Source of the DNA: an uncultured Kineothrix sp.
GTDB lineage: Bacteria > Bacillota > Clostridia > Lachnospirales > Lachnospiraceae
Direction of reading: 5' to 3'
Length of the DNA stretch: 19,736 bases
Assembly (NCBI GenBank): GCA_910587275.1
Contig: CAJUMD010000048.1
Span: 1-19,736 of the forward strand
Each line of letters opens with the position of its first letter. Within the stretch, counting starts at the first letter, position 1. The notes beneath the pieces are model-generated. The model did not search any database. It had not been told where the DNA came from and was given only the letters and a program-made list of their open reading frames with translations. Shown here in pieces: positions 14,601 through 19,736 of the stretch. The position numbers and the translations under genes are program-made.

Positions 14601-16127
14601 TTGGAATGCATCCGGGAAATAGAAGTCCATCACCAGACAGTTAAATTTGCTTACGTCATAAGGCGTGGCAAACTCCTTCTTTACCTTCGCCTCGCTCCAT
14701 GAAACGTCCCCGTATCCCGTATAGTCCAGTTCCACGCCCAAAGCCTGGGAACCGTCAAACTCCTCTACCGCAATCTGCATACCGTTGTCATACTGCCAGC
14801 CGGCTTCTTCTTTCCAGTCGCCGTCCGCACCTAACGCATAGCTCTCGAAATCATCGATGATGCTGTCATCTGCCGGCGGTAACGGTTTCTGGTCTCCCGT
14901 TCCGTCAAACAACTTGATATTTTCCACATATACCGGACCGCTGTAATCACACTGGTAGCCGGCAAGTTTCATTGTAAAATGCGCCAGTACATCCGTCAGC
15001 GCATCTTCCGTAAAGTCAAACCGGATGCTCGCCTTTTTATAGCTGTCCACGGTATCCGTAAACATTGCAGCATCCATATCAACAATGCCGATTTCCTTCC
15101 AGTCCCAATTACTGCCCAATCTGGCAATACCCTGGACTTTCATAATTCCGCTGTAAGATACTTTATCCGCCGGAACCAGGATATCCATGGTTATGTAAGC
15201 GCCGCTTTTTAACGGAGCCGTAGTAACAAGCGGAATATTGTACTCCGAACTTCCCTGTGCGTCACTAACTTCAGACCAGTCAGAACTGCTGTCAAACGTT
15301 ATATCCTGTCCATATACCTGGCTGCGCGCCGCAATTTCCTGCAGAGGTTCATCGGAAGGCTGCTGTTCTCCCGCCGCATCATACAGCCGGATATTTTCCA
15401 CATACACAGAGCCCGAATAGTCACACTGGTAGCCGGCAAGTTTGATTAAGAATACTTTCAATGCCCCGGCTTCAATATCCCCGCCAAAGTCAAACCGGAT
15501 GGAAGCCTTTTGATATCCGCCGGAAACGTCACCGAAATCCGATACCGATAATTCCGGTATATTGGATGCTTCTGTCCATGTCCATGCATCCCCGACTTTT
15601 GCCACACCCTGTACCTTAATGATTCCGCTGTAAGAAGCGTTTTCCGGCAGAAGAATGTCCATCGTCACATATGCACCGCTTTTCAATGCCTGGTCGGTAG
15701 TCAGTGCAATTTCATGCTCTCCCTTGTCATCCCAGTCCTTGCTGGAATCAAAGGTAATATCCTGCCCATATATCTGCGTCCGGTCAGGAATCACTGCCAG
15801 CGCGCCGTCCACATCTTCCGCAATCGTTGCCGTATCGGTTTTCACGGGCACTTTCAGCGCCACATTCGCCGATACCGGCTTTGCGCCTCCCGGCGCCGTC
15901 TTGTCCAACCCGGCCGTATCCTGCTGTTCTGCCGTTACCGGAGCCAATCCGTCTGCCGCCGCAGGCTGTTTCACCTCCGACCTTCCATCCGTTCCCGGAG
16001 ACGTTCCCGCCCCCACTGACGGAGGATTTTCTTCCGCGTAAGCTGCCATTCCCCATGCACCCCAAAAGCTCGAAAACAGCATCGCCGCGCTCATAAAAAG
16101 TGCACATTGTCTTACTCTTTTTCTCAT
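11667..16127 (-). CDS. Secreted multi-domain GH26 beta-mannanase
   Basis: A 1486-residue exported protein. A signal peptide (1-31, basic start, hydrophobic 9-24, cleavage after AYA) precedes a Thr/Pro/Ala-rich stretch. Two near-identical beta-sandwich, probably carbohydrate-binding, modules follow (about 117-252 and 270-408), then a third, diverged one (about 424-580, ending LYLDNIKL). The GH26 catalytic domain spans about 615-985, with LFGHENDINKA, RPFHENNGSWFWWG (acid/base Glu787), YSPNGPF, VLAFDYYD and ISETGVR (nucleophile Glu897). A further domain and another CBM-like module (about 1110-1285; CBM11/CBM23-like is a guess) come next. After a Gly/Asp linker (1304-1356) comes a C-terminal domain of about 100 residues that I cannot name. 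No LPXTG motif or C-terminal membrane anchor is seen. Its likely role is to cleave beta-1,4-mannan outside the cell. The ribosome binding site AAAGGAG is only 2 bases from the ATG, which is unusually close, but this start gives the signal peptide. The gene stands alone, with no sugar transporter beside it here. Confidence 0.92.
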   Translation of the reverse strand: MRKRVRQCALFMSAAMLFSSFWGAWGMAAYAEENPPSVGAGTSPGTDGRSEVKQPAAADGLAPVTAEQQDTAGLDKTAPGGAKPVSANVALKVPVKTDTATIAEDVDGALAVIPDRTQIYGQDITFDSSKDWDDKGEHEIALTTDQALKSGAYVTMDILLPENASYSGIIKVQGVAKVGDAWTWTEASNIPELSVSDFGDVSGGYQKASIRFDFGGDIEAGALKVFLIKLAGYQCDYSGSVYVENIRLYDAAGEQQPSDEPLQEIAARSQVYGQDITFDSSSDWSEVSDAQGSSEYNIPLVTTAPLKSGAYITMDILVPADKVSYSGIMKVQGIARLGSNWDWKEIGIVDMDAAMFTDTVDSYKKASIRFDFTEDALTDVLAHFTMKLAGYQCDYSGPVYVENIKLFDGTGDQKPLPPADDSIIDDFESYALGADGDWKEEAGWQYDNGMQIAVEEFDGSQALGVELDYTGYGDVSWSEAKVKKEFATPYDVSKFNCLVMDFYFPDAFQSGKIKVFADGLLNADVAVGAGESLGNGYQKTQLTFKFSPSDTPLENLTIGLVGVNTAFQGKLYLDNIKLTQESAEGDFVEITSVPGAGTQANTSGAPATVTLADKDATDSARALYAYLIAVKNNHQVLFGHENDINKAVNSSAAEGDVKDVTGSLSAIYGLDSLSLTGAELGITDAAQAVATAADNSIAAARQGAIVSLSAHMPNFTNSKITQRADGSYDFTTCDFNESKDLSNNCAEQILPGGDYNAQFNAYLDIIADYAKRLQSEGIPILFRPFHENNGSWFWWGSGTSVESYKSMFRYAEEYLQASGVHNMIYVYSPNGPFSSESKYMERYPGDEYIDVLAFDYYDDYNTYPATSDGSFFAGLNNTCSIVSSLAAARGKIAAISETGVRVMKENGSDNEGLLVSGNPVAMDKTGTNWYQKVADIADDNDMPYYLVWANFSDTNFYVPYKYSDTLGHEMINEFIDFYNDGKSVFANGTNFYGQIGGVAMAPHTNPYGYLIAPFERSVILGATALRGSVANAGTVEFKVVNTDTNESVTIAAARKDGSILNEYEAILDDAKLAALGKTDSAVITLLGDGVEIACIRNISLGKDKDKAPASIIENFDYYAGSDGLLDVAYVENSAAGCSSEFLLDSTHKSDGSYGGRFHYVLETTGNEVWTGRVKTLENNDYSAYNALTMWVQPDGMGQKVVLQLADGSGEEFEVYLTEFNKGTEAKYVTVPFSAFKGKKGGTLDPSQILKFAVWCNSIVPDGHTGTWKVDSSIYFDGIQCIKASDELLGMVNGDGLIITDESQAPKDPADDDGNDGDQGSNGDHENDGNQGSDGDHGTSDDDGNDGGQDSGQGSSASTTGWNGLASWSTELNYMTFNVVGEQKIKAAKKDATIVITTLNWVSFHKSVFQALQARPDVTLTINYRFEGKYYTVTIPAGADVSGLANKDGFCGFRYLDQVFQGHEIVRFKETGIKYVETVPKTDNKKN
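12119..12190 (-). repeat. 36-bp tandem repeat encoding the Gly/Asp linker
   Basis: Two imperfect 36-base units begin at 12119 and 12155 (both CATGGTCTCCGT on the plus strand). They encode 12-residue units rich in Gly, Asp, Asn, Gln and Ser inside the mannanase linker (12060-12218). Such repeats can vary in copy number between strains and can be misassembled. Confidence 0.75.
14904..15779 (-). repeat. Tandem duplication of the first two mannanase modules
   Basis: The segments encoding residues 117-252 (15372-15779) and 270-408 (14904-15320) are related. Both open with YGQDITFDSS and contain KSGAY(V/I)TMDIL, YSGI(I/M)KVQG(V/I)A, KASIRFDF and KLAGYQCDYSG(S/P)VYVENI(R/K)L. Both codon and amino-acid matches are extensive, which points to an internal duplication. 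Confidence 0.85.
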
Positions 16128-16436
16128 TGCTCCTTTCTCTCTCCCTTCTTTTTAGCTTTATTTAGCTAAATATTTTAAGAACTATTAAAGTTCTATTTAA
16201 TTACTTAAATTCTATCAAATTAAGTCAATAGTGTACATTGGGAGTTTTTAACGAAATACGTCTTTTAATTATGTGCATATTATACCAAAAATTGCATGTT
16301 TTATTTTTCTTTCTATTATTTTTTAGCTTATTTTTAACTTATGATATTGAAATATTTACTTACAGACATGGTATGGTTCCACGGACAAATCAATGAAGAC
16401 AATATCTACCCAACTCATATTTGGGTGCCTGCACGC
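16128..16436 (-). other. AT-rich intergenic region upstream of the mannanase gene
   Basis: About 300 bases with no gene. It holds two operator-like palindromes: TTTAGCTAAA (16161-16170) and AGAACT-ATTAA-AGTTCT (16178-16194). It also holds two candidate minus-strand promoters: an extended -10 TGGTATAAT (16279-16287) and TGTACA-N17-TAGAAT (16209-16237). A hairpin ACCCAA/TTGGGT lies near 16409-16428. I did not see a catabolite-responsive cre motif. Confidence 0.5.
16279..16287 (-). promoter_or_regulatory. Candidate extended -10 promoter of the mannanase gene
   Basis: TGGTATAAT on the minus strand fits the extended -10 consensus TGnTATAAT but has no recognisable -35 box. It would give a leader of about 145 bases. 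A competing weaker candidate is TGTACA-N17-TAGAAT at 16209-16237. Confidence 0.45.
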
Positions 16437-16470
16437 AAAAAAAGCCGGAAAGCGCCACACCCTTTCCGGC
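16437..16470 (-). terminator. Intrinsic terminator of murA
   Basis: GCCGGAAAG (16444-16452) and CTTTCCGGC (16462-16470) form a 9-bp stem with a 9-base loop. On the minus strand it is followed directly by seven T. It begins 36 bases after the murA stop and should insulate the mannanase gene from murA transcription. Confidence 0.92.
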
Positions 16471-16506
16471 ATCCTCCGCACCACTGCCACGTCCCGGCTC
16501 CTACCG

Positions 16507-17799
16507 TCAGCCGACTTTCAGTTTAAACTTCTGCAGTTCGCGTTCCGTATTTACTTTATCAATCTGTGCCCCAAGGCTTTGGAGCTTGATATGAAAGTCC
16601 TCATACCCGCGCTCAATGAATTTAATATCATCCACAACGGAAACCCCCTCCGCGGCAAGCCCCGCAATCACAAGCGCCGCCCCTGCACGCAGGTCGGGCG
16701 CAGTAATGCTTGCCCCTGTATACCTCTCCGCTCCGTCAATGATGGCAGTATTTCCTTCCACCTTAATGTTCGCACCCATACGGGTCAGTTCATCCACATA
16801 TTTAAAACGGTTCTCAAAAATACTCTCCGTCACGATACTGGTTCCCGTTGACAATCCCAACGCCACCACAATCTGCGGCTGCATATCCGTGGGAAAACCC
16901 GGATAAGGAAGGGTTTTCACATGGGTATGCCCCAAAGGCTTCGCTGCCACCACGCGGACGGCATCATCCGATTCCTCCACCTCGCAGCCGATTTCCAAAA
17001 GTTTCGCACTGATGGATTCCAAATGCTTGGGGATAACGTTCTTTACGGTCACGTCACCCTTCGTTACTGCAGCCGCAAACATAAACGTTCCGGCTTCTAT
17101 CTGGTCGGGGATAATCGTATATTCGCTTCCATGGAGCTTCGACACACCCTTGATGCGGATGACATCCGTACCGGCGCCTTTAATGTCCGCCCCCATACTG
17201 TTTAAGAAGTTTGCCAAGTCCACGACATGAGGCTCCTTCGCCGCATTTTCAATGGTCGTTTTGCCCGTCGCCATGGCAGCCGCCATCATGACGTTAATGG
17301 TCGCCCCCACGGATACCACGTCCAAATAAATATGGTTGCCCCGCAGTTCCTCCGCTTCCGTAATGATAAGCCCGTGCTCAATCCTGACATTGGCGCCAAG
17401 CGCCCGGAATCCCTTGATGTGCTGGTCAATGGGTCTTAAGCCTATGTTGCAGCCTCCCGGAAGGGATACTTCCGCTTTCCTGTATTTCCCAAGCAGGGCG
17501 CCAAGCAGATAATAGGAAGCCCTGATTTTCTTAATATAATCATCCTCAATCGTTAAGTCATGAATGTGGGAGGCATTGATTTTCACCGTATGCCTGTCAA
17601 TACGGTTTACGATAACCCCGATGCTCTCCATTGCCTGAATCAGTACCTTCGTGTCACGCACGTCCGGCAGGTTTTCTATCAATACGGTTTCATCCGTCAT
17701 TGTTGCGGCCGCAAGAATGGCAAGCGCTGCATTTTTCGCACCGCCTATCTCCACTTCGCCGACCAACGGATTTCCGCCTTTAATCGCATATTGTTCCAT
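16507..17799 (-). CDS. murA: UDP-N-acetylglucosamine 1-carboxyvinyltransferase
   Basis: MurA transfers enolpyruvate from PEP to UDP-GlcNAc, the first committed step of peptidoglycan synthesis, in the cytoplasm. At 430 residues it has the usual length. Visible motifs are GGAKNAALA (19-27, with the substrate-binding Lys22-Asn23), KIRASYYLLG (91-100), the active-site loop PGGCNIGLRPIDQH (114-127) with catalytic Cys117 (the fosfomycin target in the family), FPTDMQPQ and the C-terminal DDIKFIERGYEDF. The start MEQYAIKGGN is chosen because GAGGG lies 6 bases upstream. An in-frame ATG 36 codons earlier (17907) would add a basic extension foreign to the family. The gene has its own promoter and a strong terminator, so it is probably a single-gene unit. 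Confidence 0.97.
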   Translation of the reverse strand: MEQYAIKGGNPLVGEVEIGGAKNAALAILAAATMTDETVLIENLPDVRDTKVLIQAMESIGVIVNRIDRHTVKINASHIHDLTIEDDYIKKIRASYYLLGALLGKYRKAEVSLPGGCNIGLRPIDQHIKGFRALGANVRIEHGLIITEAEELRGNHIYLDVVSVGATINVMMAAAMATGKTTIENAAKEPHVVDLANFLNSMGADIKGAGTDVIRIKGVSKLHGSEYTIIPDQIEAGTFMFAAAVTKGDVTVKNVIPKHLESISAKLLEIGCEVEESDDAVRVVAAKPLGHTHVKTLPYPGFPTDMQPQIVVALGLSTGTSIVTESIFENRFKYVDELTRMGANIKVEGNTAIIDGAERYTGASITAPDLRAGAALVIAGLAAEGVSVVDDIKFIERGYEDFHIKLQSLGAQIDKVNTERELQKFKLKVG

Positions 17800-17927
17800 G
17801 GCGTACCCTCTATTTAAACTTTCTTGTCCGGAAACCGCACATACCGCACGGCTGCCGCTTCTATTCAAAATCCAGCCATGCCGTCTGTTCCGGCATAACT
17901 TAAGCATGTCATCAATCCATCTTTATG

Positions 17928-17955
17928 ATTATACCATAAATTTCCCATTTGTAAA
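17928..17955 (-). promoter_or_regulatory. Sigma-A-type promoter of murA
   Basis: On the minus strand TTTACA (17950-17955) and an extended -10 TGGTATAAT (TATAAT at 17928-17933) are 16 bases apart. The -35 box lies in a small palindrome CCATTTACAAATGG, just after the stop codon of the M23 gene. The predicted transcript start near 17920 is upstream of both possible murA start codons. Confidence 0.75.
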
Positions 17956-17967
17956 TGGTGCTTTTCC

Positions 17968-19539
17968 TTAGTTTAAATACTTTAACGGATTCACCTGTGA
18001 ACCGTTAATCAAAATTTCAAAATGGACGTGCGGTCCCGTGCTGACTCCCGTATTGCCGCTAAGGGCTATCTTCTGTCCCTGTGATACGGTCTGTCCCGCC
18101 GTTACCAGCACCTTGCTCAGATGCCCGTACCTGGTCTGCCTGCCGTCCGCATGGTTGATATATACCACATAACCGTAACCGCTTCCCCAGCCCGCCTTCG
18201 CCACGGTACCTGCCGAAGATGCCATAACCGCTGTTCCTACGGGTGTCGCCCAGTCAATGCCCTTGTGGTAACTGCTTGCCCCTTTCGTGGGACGGTTTCT
18301 CCTTCCGAAATTCGAGGTCAGTCTCCCTCCCGAAATTGGCTTGATATAGGTAGGCGGTATCTTTGTACCCCGTTCCACTATCTTGGGTACCGCCTCATAA
18401 GTCACTTCCTCCTTCAGAATCTCCCGGTCCGTTTCCGCGCGGTCGCGGTAAGAAACTTCCGCCACCACCTTCCGGTGCCCCGCCGAAGGTTCCTGTAAGG
18501 TTTTCATTTCCGTCGTATACCAGTTATCGTTATCCACATAGATGATTTCCGCTTCATAGTCTTCCTCATAATACAGTGTTTCCTTACGTTCCACGGAAAG
18601 TTCCGGTTCCGGCACCGTTACGATGATCTCGTCCCCCACGCGGATCATGGAATTCTCGCTTTCGATGCTTTCATTCATTTCCACCAGTTTTTCAATGGTA
18701 AGGTTGTTTTCCAAAGCAATCTTGGACAGGCTGTCGCCGGACACCACTTCATAAATTTGGTTTTTCTCCTGGTCCTTCGTCACTTCCTGAATGGCATCCG
18801 CCAAAGGGGTAAGCTCATCCTCCGCCAGATAAGATTCCACCACTTCCACATCATCCCCGAAGTCCAGGGAAACCAATCCCAAATCATAATCGGAAAAATC
18901 CTTCTCTCCCGCCGGTTCCACCGCATTGAACATCTCATCCAGCGTGGCGTTAATGCCAATGGGCGCAAAAACGTCCACATCCTCCTGCTCCGCTTCCTTT
19001 TCCTCCCTGGAAAGAATATTCGTAGTAAGCACGTTTAACTCCCGTGTGGGGTCAAGCACCAGTTCCACGTCATATTTTTTCCCCGCATCATATTTGTCAA
19101 TGGAAGAATGGAGCAGTTCCAGCACTTCGTCCTTGCTGGCAAGGTTCACCGTATATTCATTGATTTTCACCGTATAGGAACGGTGGAGTGTCTGTTTCAC
19201 GTTCTCCTGGAGCACCCGCACCATACGCCCGGTCACGGTTTCCTCATCATCAATATGCCCCCAAAACACTTCCCTGCCTTCGAGTTCCATATTGCTGTCG
19301 ATTAGCACCAGTTCCTCTCCGTCGCCCGCCACAATCCTGCGCGCCTGTCTGAGACATTCTTCCGCCGTCTTCCGGTCGGCGACTTCGCCCACGCTTTCCC
19401 CGTTCAGCACCACCGTAAACATATTATCCCCCGTACTTTCTATTTTAATATATCCGGGGATAAAAAATATGCTGACAATTACTGCCAATACCGCAACCTT
19501 TATCTTCCTGATTTTCATCCTTTTATAATATTTTGTCAT
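17968..19539 (-). CDS. Membrane-anchored LysM-G5-M23 family peptidase
   Basis: A 523-residue protein probably held at the outer face of the membrane. After a basic start there is one hydrophobic segment (about 13-30) without a clear cleavage site. A long region of unknown fold follows (about 35-255), then a LysM domain (262-307, YEVVSGDSLSKIALENNLTIEKLVEMN, peptidoglycan binding), a G5 domain (about 311-392) and a C-terminal M23 (LytM-type) peptidase domain (402-520). Zinc and catalytic residues are present: HKGID (His425, Asp429), YGHLS (His473) and PHVHFE (His504, His506). It therefore looks active, probably cutting peptide cross-links in peptidoglycan. The start is uncertain. Opening further upstream at 19641 would place the ATG inside the promoter -10 box. 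The ATG at 19539 has AAGGG 10 bases upstream; 19548 is the alternative, with AAGGG only 1 base away. Confidence 0.9.
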   Translation of the reverse strand: MTKYYKRMKIRKIKVAVLAVIVSIFFIPGYIKIESTGDNMFTVVLNGESVGEVADRKTAEECLRQARRIVAGDGEELVLIDSNMELEGREVFWGHIDDEETVTGRMVRVLQENVKQTLHRSYTVKINEYTVNLASKDEVLELLHSSIDKYDAGKKYDVELVLDPTRELNVLTTNILSREEKEAEQEDVDVFAPIGINATLDEMFNAVEPAGEKDFSDYDLGLVSLDFGDDVEVVESYLAEDELTPLADAIQEVTKDQEKNQIYEVVSGDSLSKIALENNLTIEKLVEMNESIESENSMIRVGDEIIVTVPEPELSVERKETLYYEEDYEAEIIYVDNDNWYTTEMKTLQEPSAGHRKVVAEVSYRDRAETDREILKEEVTYEAVPKIVERGTKIPPTYIKPISGGRLTSNFGRRNRPTKGASSYHKGIDWATPVGTAVMASSAGTVAKAGWGSGYGYVVYINHADGRQTRYGHLSKVLVTAGQTVSQGQKIALSGNTGVSTGPHVHFEILINGSQVNPLKYLN

Positions 19540-19639
19540 CCTTATCATGCCCTTATCCCAATCGTCTTCCTTATTTATTCCAAAAACCGGCAAAAATATA
19601 CCAATCTTTCTCTTTCCGTAACAATTTTGTAACATATCC

Positions 19640-19668
19640 ATTCTATCAGCATTTATTTTACTTGTAAA
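19640..19668 (-). promoter_or_regulatory. Sigma-A-type promoter of the M23 peptidase gene
   Basis: On the minus strand TTTACA (19663-19668) and TAGAAT (19640-19645) are 17 bases apart. The predicted transcript start near 19633 rules out translation from the ATG at 19641. It leaves a leader of about 90 bases. Confidence 0.65.
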
Positions 19669-19736
19669 GAAAATGTTCGGAGTGTTAAAATATTCCTGTA
19701 TGGGGTAGGATGAGGGGGACGCGGTGTGGGAGGGAG
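19669..19736. other. Right edge, G-rich, no gene recognised
   Basis: The last 40 bases are strongly G-rich on the plus strand (GAGGGGGACGCGGTGTGGG). They loosely resemble the flank of the long inverted repeat (AGAGGGGACGCACGG near 1497-1511), so another copy of that element may begin here. The match is short and imperfect, and the window ends before it can be tested. Confidence 0.3.

Noticed and set aside
17800..17907. An N-terminal extension of MurA from an ATG at 17907
   Set aside because: The 36 added residues are unlike the family, and a good ribosome binding site precedes the ATG at 17799.

Overview
The window looks like one edge of a draft-assembly contig from a gut-type member of the Clostridia, most likely Lachnospiraceae. 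The support is indirect. The sequence carries a Firmicutes-style glmS ribozyme, an S-box (SAM-I) riboswitch on metK, AGGAGG-type ribosome binding sites, consensus sigma-A promoters, and a large secreted GH26 mannanase with a C-terminal domain I associate with Lachnospiraceae surface proteins. No marker gene fixes the genus. The first 37 bases are Illumina adapter, so the left end is a true contig end and the first gene is cut there.

Layout from left to right; every gene is on the minus strand except one. (1) 38-295: N-terminal part of a TrmH/SpoU-type RNA 2'-O-methyltransferase. (2) 421-1395: pfkA, with its own promoter and a terminator. (3) 1505-1790: a very long imperfect inverted repeat with arms of about 95 bases, between dnaE and pfkA. 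(4) 1852-5391: dnaE. (5) 5518-7338: glmS, preceded by a glmS self-cleaving ribozyme (7430-7573) and a strong promoter. (6) 7826-8509: a YedJ-like HD phosphohydrolase. (7) 8654-9841: metK, under a SAM-I riboswitch and terminator (9915-10065). (8) 10310-11572, plus strand: an HD-GYP protein, expressed from a perfect-consensus promoter that stands back to back with the metK promoter. (9) 11667-16127: a 1486-residue secreted multi-domain GH26 mannanase. (10) 16507-17799: murA. (11) 17968-19539: a membrane-anchored LysM-G5-M23 peptidase.

The genes are mostly housekeeping. glmS supplies glucosamine-6-phosphate and murA commits UDP-GlcNAc to peptidoglycan, while the M23 protein probably acts on the finished wall. 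pfkA and dnaE serve glycolysis and replication, and metK makes S-adenosylmethionine, the methyl donor the flanking methyltransferase would use. Two genes are controlled by RNA elements that sense their own end product: glmS by GlcN6P and metK by SAM. The mannanase is the accessory, niche-defining gene and points to use of plant beta-mannan.

I found no CRISPR array, transposase, phage gene, tRNA, rRNA or toxin-antitoxin pair. Nothing here clearly amounts to a new multi-gene system. The least explained elements are the long inverted repeat at 1505-1790, the mannanase C-terminal domain behind its Gly/Asp linker, and the back-to-back metK/HD-GYP promoter pair.
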